A stretch of DNA of 6,252 nt from Bacteroidota bacterium. GTDB lineage: Bacteria > Bacteroidota > Bacteroidia > Chitinophagales > Saprospiraceae. The notes beneath the pieces are model-generated. The model ran no database searches and was not told where the DNA came from. It worked only from the letters and a program-made list of their open reading frames with translations. Numbering within the stretch: position 1 is the stretch's first letter; each line of letters opens with the position of its first letter. This document shows positions 1-5,551 of the stretch, one piece after another. The translations under genes and the position numbers were made by a program. The stretch is taken from NCBI GenBank assembly GCA_024280135.1, contig JAJRQS010000071.1, positions 1 through 6,252 of the forward strand, read 5' to 3'.

Positions 1-167
1 CCCAATAAAACATCGCAACCCCGCAGGGTCGAGCACGACAGTGCTCGAAGGGAGAGAACGGCGAAAGCCGCTGCCCAATAAAACATCGCAACCCCGCAGG
101 GTCGAGCACGACAGTGCTCGAAGGGAGAGAACGGCGAAAGCTGCTGCCAAATAAAACATCGCAACCC
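1..167. repeat. 73-bp GC-rich tandem repeat array, two full copies and a partial third
   Basis: Copy 1 is 1-73, copy 2 is 74-146, and copy 3 (147-167) matches for 21 bases with one mismatch before the similarity stops. Copies 1 and 2 differ at a single base (69 C versus 142 T). The unit is about 60% GC, clearly richer than the AT-rich flank. Each full unit holds a perfect 8-bp stem (TCGAGCAC / GTGCTCGA) around a GACA loop at 29-48 and 102-121. It also holds a 4-bp stem closed by a GAAA tetraloop at 59-70 and 132-143. The one difference between copies turns a G-C pair of the second stem into G-U when read on the plus strand, so pairing is kept. A weaker stem, ACCC / GGGT, lies at 18-29. The array touches the window edge and may be longer. 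It has no unique spacers, so it is not CRISPR. It could be an intergenic REP-like element or a structured RNA; its function is unknown. Confidence 0.9.
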
Positions 168-313
168 AAAAATTTCCTTTACTTCCTATTCTTATTTATC
201 TAGATGTGGTCGTGAATCTCCTTCGTCGATTAGTATCAAGACAAAATGAAAAAAAATGCTTAAATTTTGAGCAACCAAGCCCAAGAATTATTATAAGGAT
301 TTAGGTAATGGAC
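168..313. other. AT-rich intergenic stretch, nothing recognised
   Basis: This spacer lies between the tandem repeats and the rpoD terminator. It is AT-rich. I see no convincing open frame, no tRNA-like fold, and no full TAnnTTTG promoter box on either strand. The nearest thing is TAAATTTT at about 260-267 on the plus strand, which lacks the final G and a plausible upstream box. Confidence 0.5.
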
Positions 314-348
314 AAAAAAAAAGCCGCTTCCCAAAGGAAGCAGCTTTT
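314..348 (-). terminator. Rho-independent terminator of rpoD
   Basis: Read on the minus strand, a 12-bp stem (AAAGCTGCTTCC / GGAAGCGGCTTT, plus-strand arms 336-347 and 320-331) surrounds a TTTG loop and runs straight into a T tract (nine A's at 314-322 on the plus strand). On the minus strand the sixth pair is a U-G wobble, so the stem is unbroken. On the plus strand the same position is a C-A mismatch and there is no strong T tract on the far side. Both points say it works for leftward transcription. It starts 22 bp past the rpoD stop codon. Confidence 0.93.
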
Positions 349-369
349 GATTTATCATAAGACCTATTA

Positions 370-1242
370 TTAACCAAGATATGATCTCAGTGCATTGCGG
401 TTAGATGACTTACGTAATCGACGGATGGCCCGTTCTTTAATTTGACGTACACGTTCACGGGTTAAGCCGTAAAGTTCGCCTATTTCTTCTAGCGTTAGCG
501 CCTTCTTGCCATTCAAACCATAGTAAGAAGAAATCACTTCCACTTCTCTGGTAGAAAGTTTTGCCAAGCCATTGGCTACTTCTTCTTTCAAGCTTTGATT
601 TAACAAGTCTTGGTCAGGATTTCCCCCTATTTCTTTAGAGACAAAGATGTCTAGCATCGTAGAGTCGCTTTCAGCCGAATTACCTATCGGTGCATCAAAA
701 CTTACATGACGAATGCTACCCCGTAGCATGTTCTGTATGTCTTTGACTTTTAAGCCCATCAATTCTGCTAACTCCTCATGGGATGGTTCCCGTTCAAATT
801 CTTGCACAAATGAAGTAAAAGCAGCATTCAACTTGTTGTAAGAGCCTCCTTTATTCAAAGGGATTCTCACCAGTCGAGATTGCTCTACAATGGCTTGTAA
901 AATAGATTGACGAATCCACCAGACGGCATAAGAGATAAACTTAAATCCTTTGGTCTCGTCAAAACGTTTTCCCGCTTTGATTAAGCCCATGTTGCCTTCA
1001 TTGATTAAATCACTCAATGCAAGCCCTTGGTTTTGATACTGTTTGGCAACAGATACCACAAAACGAAGGTTGGCTTTAGTCAAGCGCTCTAGGGCTTCTT
1101 TGTCTCCAGCTCGGATGCGTCGCGCTAGCTCTGCTTCTTCATCGGGGATAAGAAGATCTATCTTGCCAATATCTGTCAGATATTTGTCAAGAGAGACGCT
1201 CTCCCGGTTTGTAATTTTGTTCGTAATTTTTAATTGACGCAT
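370..1242 (-). CDS. rpoD: Primary (housekeeping) RNA polymerase sigma factor, sigma-70 family
   Basis: The protein directs core RNA polymerase to housekeeping promoters. The 290 residues cover the sigma-70 core without region 1.1, as is usual for Bacteroidota SigA. Region 1.2 is near residues 17-50. Region 2 covers about 55-125, with the core-binding segment DLINEGNMGLIKA at 78-90 and the -10-melting/recognition segment from RFDETKGFKFISYAVWW into IRQSI at 93-114. Region 3 follows at about 130-205, with the region 3.2 segment SFDAPIG at 181-187. Region 4 spans about 222-285, with the -35-binding helix-turn-helix LTLEEIGELYGLTRERVRQI at 249-268. The start MRQLKI matches the phylum's usual N-terminus, which supports the ATG at 1240-1242. 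No Shine-Dalgarno is seen. The gene ends in a strong terminator and lies 410 bp downstream of pnp on the same strand. Small departures from the family pattern as I remember it are KGGSYNK at 131-137 (usually KVGS-like) and SIRHVSFDAP at 176-185. A second SigA-like paralogue elsewhere cannot be ruled out. Confidence 0.95.
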   Translation of the reverse strand: MRQLKITNKITNRESVSLDKYLTDIGKIDLLIPDEEAELARRIRAGDKEALERLTKANLRFVVSVAKQYQNQGLALSDLINEGNMGLIKAGKRFDETKGFKFISYAVWWIRQSILQAIVEQSRLVRIPLNKGGSYNKLNAAFTSFVQEFEREPSHEELAELMGLKVKDIQNMLRGSIRHVSFDAPIGNSAESDSTMLDIFVSKEIGGNPDQDLLNQSLKEEVANGLAKLSTREVEVISSYYGLNGKKALTLEEIGELYGLTRERVRQIKERAIRRLRKSSNRNALRSYLG

Positions 1243-1263
1243 ATTCAGTAGTTTGAGTTATTA

Positions 1264-1271
1264 CAAAGTTA
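1264..1271 (-). promoter_or_regulatory. Candidate -7 box of an rpoD-proximal promoter
   Basis: On the minus strand the sequence reads TAACTTTG, a full match to the Bacteroidota -7 consensus TAnnTTTG, 21 bp upstream of the rpoD start codon. A transcript from here would have a very short leader. The upstream TTG (1296-1298) is 24 nt away, longer than the usual spacing, so the -33 element is poor. A 6-bp inverted repeat (CCAAGT / ACTTGG, 1295-1300 and 1312-1317) sits just upstream and could be an operator, though it is short enough to arise by chance. Confidence 0.4.
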
Positions 1272-1551
1272 TTCCAAAACTCAGTAATCTTTTTCCAAGT
1301 AAAACTAATAAACTTGGGGTGGCAAGTGTAAAAGCACTATATCTATACTAACAGACGCTTGAAACAGCAAAAAAGTTGCTGCTTTCGCACAAGTTAACAA
1401 ACTATTTAAGAAAAGCCAAAGACTTTCCTAGTTAAATACAATTAAAGTTGGAAGGATGTTCACCGAAAGGGGAGAAAAATATCGGCTTTTATTAAAAAGC
1501 AAATATTATTCCAACTATTTTTGAAATTTAACTTTTTCATCATGCCAAACG

Positions 1552-1589
1552 GGGATAATTTCAACTTTATTTTCAGTCAAAATTATCCC
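1552..1589 (-). repeat. 10-bp perfect inverted repeat downstream of pnp
   Basis: GGGATAATTT at 1552-1561 and AAATTATCCC at 1580-1589 are perfectly complementary around an 18-nt loop, starting 64 bp past the pnp stop codon. There is no T tract on either side, which argues against a simple terminator. A role as a 3'-end RNA stability stem or as part of a switch with neighbouring segments is inference. Confidence 0.6.
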
Positions 1590-1625
1590 TATTCAGCGGA
1601 TGTCTTGATATAGTTACGATACTAA

Positions 1626-1639
1626 TAGGGTTTCCCCTA
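1626..1639 (-). other. Small GAAA-tetraloop hairpin just after pnp
   Basis: On the minus strand TAGGG-GAAA-CCCTA forms a 5-bp stem with a GNRA tetraloop, beginning 14 bp after the pnp stop codon. It could cap the end of the pnp message. The T-run that follows it is very weak, so a terminator label is not supported. Confidence 0.45.
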
Positions 1640-1652
1640 CAAAAAGGACTGT

Positions 1653-3791
1653 TTAAGCCTTCTGATTATTTTCCTCTTCTAGTAATACTTTTCTAGAAAG
1701 TCTCAATTTTCCTGTTTTGAAATCTTTGCCAATGATTTTTACCCGTAAGGTATCTCCCACTTTTAAGACATCTTCTACACGTTCAATACGCTTTGTAGAA
1801 ATTTCAGAAATGTGTACCAATCCACTTGTACCCATGAAGTCAACAAAAACACCGTAAGGCATAATGGTCGCGACAGTTGCATCAAATACATCTCCCACAT
1901 CGGGCATGAATGCAATCTTATCAATCATTGCCTTGGCCTTATCCAATGAAGCTTGGTCTGGAGCAAAAATACTCACGACACCATGTGTTTCATCTTCTGT
2001 GATGCTTACTGTAGCACCTGAAACCGCTTGAATTTCTTGGATGACTTTTCCACCAGGACCAATAACAGGACCGATGAAGCTCTTTTCAATACGCATTTCG
2101 ATAACCTTTGGCGCATTGGCACTCATCTCAGCTGCTGGACGATCGATGACTTTTGCCATCTCATCTAAGATGTGCAATCTAGCGACTCTCGCCTGTTCCA
2201 AGGCTTTACCTAATAGCTCATATGATAAACCGTCAATCTTGATATCCATCTGGCAAGCACAAATACCATCTCTAGTACCCGTTACCTTGAAATCCATGTC
2301 ACCTAAGTGATCCTCATCGCCTAATATATCCGTCAAAATCGCATGATTGTTTCCTTCTGACACCATACCCATTGCAATACCAGATACTGGAGCTTTCATC
2401 GGAATACCTGCACTCAAGCAACATAATGAACCTGCACAGACTGTTGCCATCGAAGAAGAACCATTTGATTCCATAATGTCAGAAACAATTCTAGTCGTAT
2501 AAGGAAAGTCTTTTGGGAAGACTTGCATCAAAGACCTTCCGGCCAAATTAGCATGTCCTACCTCACGACGTCCTGGACCACGCATCGGTCTTACCTCACC
2601 TACACTGAATGCAGGGAAGTTATAGTGCAAAATGAAATTACGATTGTGGAAGTCCAATGCATCATCTATCATCTGCTCGTCACGCTTGGTTCCTAAAGTC
2701 AATGAAGCCAAAGCTTGAGTCTCTCCACGATTAAAGATGGCAGAAGCGTGTGCAGATGGTAAATAATCTACTTCGCACCAAATATCACGTACTTGGTCAA
2801 AAGAACGTCCATCTAGTCTTGTGTTTTCGTCCAAGATAACACTACGAATAGCCTTTTTCTTTACTTTATCAAAATAGCTCTTAGCTAATCCGCCAAACTC
2901 TGCTACATATTCCTCATCATGATCCAAAGCAAATTTCTCAACTAATTGAGTCTTGATTTCATCCAATGCAGCATATCTTTCTTTCTTTTCGGTAGCAGTT
3001 CTTGCCAATGCCTTAATAGCATCAGATACCGATGATTCTACATAGTTATAGACGACCTCATTGATGGGCTCTGGCTCATATACACGCTTAGTTGATTTAG
3101 CACCGACTTTAGCGGCTAATTCTTTTTGTGCATTGACCTGCACTTTTATGGCATCATGTGCTACCTTGATACCTTCAATCAACTCCGCTTCCGAACATTC
3201 TTGCGCATCGCCTTCGACCATACACAAGTTGTCCATCGTAGCGGCCACGATTAAAGTAATCGTCGCTTCTTTTAATTCCGTCCTAAAAGGATTGACCTTC
3301 CATTCACCGTTAATCTTCGCTACTTGTACTTCCGAAATCATCTCCGTAATGGGAATATCCGATACAGCCATCGCTGCAGAAGCGGCCAATGCTGCATAGG
3401 CAGAAGGCATCGTCTCTGGATCAGCCGAAATCAAGTTAATGATAATTTGGGTTTCATTCAAATAGCCATCAGGGAAAAATGGACGAATCGCTCTATCCAC
3501 TAGTCTAGAAGTCAAGATCTCATTCTCACTCAACCTAGACTCACGTCTAAAGAAGTTACCAGGAATACGACCGATAGCCGCAAATTTTTCTTGATAGTCC
3601 ACAGATAGTGGAAAAAATGATTGGCCTGGTTTCGCTGTATGCGAAGAAACCGCCGAACAAAAAAGCATGGTCTTGCCAATGCGTACAACTACAGCGCCAT
3701 CCGCTTGTGCTGCTAGTTTTCCAGTTTCGATTATTACTTCTCTGCCATCAGGCAAGTTAAAAGAAACAGTAGTAGGTGTTTGTTTACCCAT
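1653..3791 (-). CDS. pnp: Polyribonucleotide nucleotidyltransferase (polynucleotide phosphorylase)
   Basis: PNPase is a trimeric 3'-to-5' exoribonuclease that uses phosphate to release nucleoside diphosphates from RNA and can run in reverse to add tails. It acts in the cytoplasm in mRNA decay and RNA quality control. The 712 residues match the usual length (E. coli 711) and domain order. The first RNase PH domain is at about 10-145, with FFRRESRLSENE at 80-91. A helical linker follows at about 150-310. The second, catalytic RNase PH domain is at about 320-550, with GPGRREVGHANLAGRS at 405-420 and GDEDHLGDMDFK at 491-502. By homology to E. coli Asp486, Asp492 and Lys494, the catalytic residues are Asp494, Asp500 and Lys502. 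The KH domain (about 560-625) carries the GPGG loop at 578-581. The S1 domain (about 632-700) carries YGVFVDF at 646-652 and GLVHISE at 657-663. All key residues are intact. The stop is TAA. Upstream is a long structured leader, so post-transcriptional autoregulation as in E. coli is plausible but unproven. Confidence 0.98.
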   Translation of the reverse strand: MGKQTPTTVSFNLPDGREVIIETGKLAAQADGAVVVRIGKTMLFCSAVSSHTAKPGQSFFPLSVDYQEKFAAIGRIPGNFFRRESRLSENEILTSRLVDRAIRPFFPDGYLNETQIIINLISADPETMPSAYAALAASAAMAVSDIPITEMISEVQVAKINGEWKVNPFRTELKEATITLIVAATMDNLCMVEGDAQECSEAELIEGIKVAHDAIKVQVNAQKELAAKVGAKSTKRVYEPEPINEVVYNYVESSVSDAIKALARTATEKKERYAALDEIKTQLVEKFALDHDEEYVAEFGGLAKSYFDKVKKKAIRSVILDENTRLDGRSFDQVRDIWCEVDYLPSAHASAIFNRGETQALASLTLGTKRDEQMIDDALDFHNRNFILHYNFPAFSVGEVRPMRGPGRREVGHANLAGRSLMQVFPKDFPYTTRIVSDIMESNGSSSMATVCAGSLCCLSAGIPMKAPVSGIAMGMVSEGNNHAILTDILGDEDHLGDMDFKVTGTRDGICACQMDIKIDGLSYELLGKALEQARVARLHILDEMAKVIDRPAAEMSANAPKVIEMRIEKSFIGPVIGPGGKVIQEIQAVSGATVSITEDETHGVVSIFAPDQASLDKAKAMIDKIAFMPDVGDVFDATVATIMPYGVFVDFMGTSGLVHISEISTKRIERVEDVLKVGDTLRVKIIGKDFKTGKLRLSRKVLLEEENNQKA

Positions 3792-3812
3792 TATTCATTA
3801 ATTTTTACAATC

Positions 3813-3841
3813 GTTCTTTTGTGCCGCTTGCGCAAAAGAAC
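3813..3841 (-). promoter_or_regulatory. Strong hairpin immediately upstream of the pnp start codon
   Basis: GTTCTTTTG at 3813-3821 and CAAAAGAAC at 3833-3841 form a perfect 9-bp stem, continued by one mismatch and two more G-C pairs (3823-3824 with 3830-3831) around a 5-nt loop. On the plus strand the inner mismatch becomes a T-G wobble, so that strand would form an unbroken 12-bp stem. No T tract follows in either direction, so it is not a terminator. Its place in the pnp leader fits a translation- or stability-control element. Confidence 0.6.
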
Positions 3842-3912
3842 ATTCAAACAAATAAGAAGGAAAGGTAAAAATGAAGTAGATGAGCTGGTAAAAGGCTGTA
3901 ATTCAGCCAATT

Positions 3913-3957
3913 AGGAATGAATTGTTTTCTCTTCAGAAGTCAGTTTGATTCATTCCT
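3913..3957 (-). repeat. 10-bp perfect inverted repeat in the pnp leader
   Basis: AGGAATGAAT at 3913-3922 and ATTCATTCCT at 3948-3957 are exact reverse complements around a 25-nt loop. The right arm overlaps a 12-bp palindrome (TCCTTTAAAGGA, 3954-3965), so the two structures would compete. It could be an RNA stem or an operator-like site near the pnp promoter. Confidence 0.55.
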
Positions 3958-4004
3958 TTAAAGGAGCACTTCCCCTTTTATTCTATTCTTCCTTAATTTC
4001 AATG

Positions 4005-4012
4005 CAAAGATA
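4005..4012 (-). promoter_or_regulatory. Probable -7 box of the pnp promoter
   Basis: The minus strand reads TATCTTTG, a full match to TAnnTTTG. The expected -33 TTG is replaced by CTG 18 nt upstream (4031-4033 on the plus strand), a near match. It is the only complete -7 match on this strand that I found in the 358-bp region upstream of pnp. Confidence 0.5.
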
Positions 4013-4106
4013 AAAATTTTTATGTATTTACAGGTACTGTATCGCCAGATTTATCTCTCTCGAATGATCCCCCAAATTAATTTTTTTTATATTCATTATT
4101 TATTTA

Positions 4107-4114
4107 TATCTTTG
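4107..4114 (+). promoter_or_regulatory. Probable -7 box of the promoter for the TlpA-like gene
   Basis: TATCTTTG matches TAnnTTTG completely and lies 35 bp before the ATG at 4150. That would give a leader of roughly 30 nt. The -33 region is a T-rich run (about 4081-4088) with no TTG, so the upstream element is weak. The same octamer serves the divergent pnp promoter about 95 bp away. Confidence 0.5.
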
Positions 4115-4149
4115 CCCTGCGTTTTAAGCGCAAGCTAATACTTGAGAAA

Positions 4150-4626
4150 ATGAAACTAATGACAGCCTTTGTGCTCATGGCTTTGCTATGGACAAGTTGT
4201 TTAGAATTTGACCAGTCTTATAAGGTTTTAGCCCCAGGAATCTGGCGGGCCGAGCTACAATTAACCAAGACAATTAAAACCAAAGAGCGTCGTGATGACG
4301 CACTTTCTACGAAGTTATCCACTGAAGGTATCCTGCCTTTTACCTTTGAAGTAATCTCTCCGACTCCCGACTCCACATATATAATTATACACAATGGTGA
4401 TGAACGCATTCGTTTGACCGACCTAGTATTTGGGAAGAATAAGGAGACGGCAAGAGACAGTTTGACTATTCATTTTCCAGTCTATGATTCTTACCTAAAA
4501 GTTGAAATTGATGGGAGCAAGATGGATGGGTTTTGGGTTGTAAAAAGTAAGAAGGATTATAAGATTCCTTTTCCGCAAGGTTTGGAAAGAGTCATCGTTT
4601 TACTACTTTACAGAAAACACCGGTGA
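4150..4626 (+). CDS. N-terminal part of a TlpA-like lipoprotein, interrupted by a frameshift
   Basis: This frame gives 158 residues. It opens with a lipoprotein-type signal: Lys2, a hydrophobic core, then a probable lipidated Cys17 in LLWTSC. The Trp at -3 makes the lipobox atypical, but Bacteroidota are permissive. The rest (about 28-140) looks like a beta-rich domain (GIWRAELQL, LPFTFEV, HNGDERIRLTD, DGFWVV). I recognise it only as the N-terminal region of phylum-specific TlpA-family proteins, from memory. The last 18 or so residues after IPF (4573 onward) read PQGLERVIVLLLYRKHR and look like out-of-frame sequence. The frame one base back carries SARFGKSHRF, which continues the protein sensibly into the next entry. 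The TGA stop (4624-4626) overlaps the downstream ATG. The most likely reading is that 4150-4572 is the first third of one gene of about 436 codons ending at 5459. If genuine as two genes, this would be a short outer-membrane or periplasm-facing lipoprotein. Confidence 0.75.
   Translation: MKLMTAFVLMALLWTSCLEFDQSYKVLAPGIWRAELQLTKTIKTKERRDDALSTKLSTEGILPFTFEVISPTPDSTYIIIHNGDERIRLTDLVFGKNKETARDSLTIHFPVYDSYLKVEIDGSKMDGFWVVKSKKDYKIPFPQGLERVIVLLLYRKHR
4563..4626 (+). other. Frameshift junction inside the TlpA-like gene
   Basis: The upstream frame reads Ile-Pro-Phe (ATT CCT TTT) and then loses family-like sequence. The frame of the downstream thioredoxin part is open from 4563, just after a stop codon at 4560-4562, and encodes SARFGKSHRFTTLQKTPV directly before Met-Asp. 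The two join perfectly if the T run at 4569-4572 had five T's instead of four. A single-base loss in this run (real mutation or homopolymer sequencing error) explains the split. A -1 slip of tRNA-Phe from TTT to TTT is also formally possible. Confidence 0.8.
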
Positions 4627-5459
4627 TGGATATAGGAGGGCTTTGGGAGACGACCTTTAGTTCAGGAGACGATGCCTTTGATGCCGTTGCCTCTTTTTCG
4701 CCGAAAGGCAATTATCTGACAGGAACCTTCATGACGGAGACAGGAGACTTTCGATTTTTGGCAGGTACGGTGCAAGATAATAAATTGTATCTGTCGAGTT
4801 TTGACGGAAGCCATGCTTTTCTATTTGAAGGAAAAATAAATCCAGCAGATAGCACCATTCAGGGTTCTTTCCTTTCGGGAAAACACTATAAAACGACTTG
4901 GTTTGCCAAAAAAAATGATCAAGCCAAATTAAAAGATCCGAATGATTTAGTGACCTTGAAAGAAGGCCATAAAGCCATTAACTTTTCGCTTCCGACTCCT
5001 TCTGGTCAGATGATTTCCTTGGCGGATAAAGCCCTTGCGGGCAAACCTAAAATCTTGCAAATTATGGGGACTTGGTGCCCAAATTGTCGAGATGAAGGAG
5101 CTTTCTTAGCCCGTTTTCTTACGAAGAATCCGAACTTGCCCATTGAAGTGATAGGGCTTGCTTTTGAAAAATATGACGATGTCCAAAAAAATAATGCGGC
5201 CATCACAAGGTATAAGAAGGCACTAAACATACCGTACGACATCGTTTATGCGGGAAAGCCCAAAAGAGAAGCAATATTCAATTTAATACCGGCGCTGAAT
5301 AATTTTGTGGCATATCCTACGCTAATCTTCTTAAATGGTCAGAATAAAATAGTGAAAGTGCATTCGGGGTTTAATGGACCTGCTACTCCAGAATATGCGC
5401 TTTTTAAACAGGAGTTTGCGGAGGATGTCAAGAATCTGATAGAAAATGCAAAAAAATAA
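4623..5459 (+). CDS. TlpA-like thiol-disulfide oxidoreductase (C-terminal part of the split gene)
   Basis: As read from the GTG at 4623 this is 278 residues; an ATG follows at 4626. The first part (about 5-95) is a beta-rich domain with GLWETTF at 6-12, TETGDFRFLAGTV at 38-50 and FDGSHAFLFEG at 60-70. The second part (about 112-275) is a thioredoxin-fold domain of the TlpA/AhpC-TSA type. It has FSLPTPSGQMISL at 121-133, the active site WCPNC (Cys152 and Cys155) after LQIMGT, and the cis-proline in YPTLIFLNG at Pro232. Such proteins normally reduce or isomerise disulfides outside the cytoplasm. This frame alone has no signal peptide, which is one reason to believe it is the back half of the lipoprotein starting at 4150. 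The reading frame runs back in register to 4563 with coding-looking sequence. If truly separate, the TGATG overlap at 4624-4628 would allow translational coupling and the product would stay in the cytoplasm. I see no clear terminator after it. Confidence 0.85.
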   Translation: MMDIGGLWETTFSSGDDAFDAVASFSPKGNYLTGTFMTETGDFRFLAGTVQDNKLYLSSFDGSHAFLFEGKINPADSTIQGSFLSGKHYKTTWFAKKNDQAKLKDPNDLVTLKEGHKAINFSLPTPSGQMISLADKALAGKPKILQIMGTWCPNCRDEGAFLARFLTKNPNLPIEVIGLAFEKYDDVQKNNAAITRYKKALNIPYDIVYAGKPKREAIFNLIPALNNFVAYPTLIFLNGQNKIVKVHSGFNGPATPEYALFKQEFAEDVKNLIENAKK

Positions 5460-5551
5460 CCCTTTTATTAGGTTGAAATCCAAAATCAAACAAATTTAAG
5501 TTTTTTGGCATATTTTATGAATGGTAACTAGCATACATTTTAATCAGTTTT

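Larger units (their letters stand above)
1243..1652 (-). other. pnp-rpoD intergenic region with several inverted repeats
   Basis: This 410-bp gap contains no recognisable gene. Seen directly: a 6-bp stem CAGCAA / TTGCTG at 1365-1381; a 6-bp stem GCTTTT / AAAAGC with a 4-nt loop at 1485-1500; distant 8-bp arms AGTTGGAA and TTCCAACT at 1446-1453 and 1509-1516; and a cluster of overlapping complementary segments at 1552-1639 just past the pnp stop. None ends in a clear T tract, so I cannot name a standard terminator for pnp. Readthrough from pnp into rpoD is therefore possible. Confidence 0.55.
3792..4004 (-). promoter_or_regulatory. Long, structured 5' leader of pnp
   Basis: If transcription starts just downstream of the minus-strand -7 box at 4005-4012, pnp has a leader of roughly 200 nt with no gene in it. 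It contains four hairpin-forming or palindromic elements: 3954-3965 (12-bp palindrome), 3913-3957 (10-bp arms), 3894-3908 (GGCTG / CAGCC) and 3813-3841 (9 bp plus 2 inner pairs). The last sits 21 nt before the start codon. I do not recognise a known riboswitch class. By analogy with E. coli pnp, whose leader hairpin is cut by RNase III and then attacked by PNPase, this may be an autoregulatory leader. That is inference. Confidence 0.5.

Noticed and set aside
1..167. CRISPR array
   Set aside because: The repeats are directly adjacent with no unique spacers, and the 73-bp unit is too long for a CRISPR repeat.
1043..1237. 64-codon plus-strand open frame
   Set aside because: It is antisense to the conserved start of rpoD. 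The Arg/Ser/Ala-rich product is what a shadow frame would give.
1365..1381. CAGCAA / TTGCTG hairpin as the pnp terminator
   Set aside because: It is about 270 bp past the pnp stop and is followed by only three T's on the minus strand.
1578..1585. TAATTTTG on the minus strand as an rpoD promoter -7 box
   Set aside because: It matches TAnnTTTG but lies inside the right arm of the 10-bp inverted repeat, has no TTG at a suitable distance, and is over 330 bp from rpoD.
2041..2310. 89-codon plus-strand open frame
   Set aside because: It is antisense to the catalytic and KH part of pnp, with no promoter or family-like sequence.
3061..3399. 112-codon plus-strand open frame
   Set aside because: It is antisense to the pnp helical linker. 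It looks like a Ser/Ala/Ile-rich shadow.
4218..4409. 63-codon minus-strand open frame
   Set aside because: It is antisense to the TlpA-like lipoprotein, with no supporting signals.
5006..5242. 78-codon minus-strand open frame
   Set aside because: It is antisense to the conserved thioredoxin active-site region.
5480..5541. Promoter or terminator between the TlpA-like gene and the TIR-like gene
   Set aside because: TACATTTT at 5534-5541 lacks the final G of the -7 box, and the TTTG at 5504-5507 is 26 nt away, which is too far. CCAAAA / TTTTGG (5480-5485 and 5503-5508) is a weak 6-bp pairing without a T tract after it.
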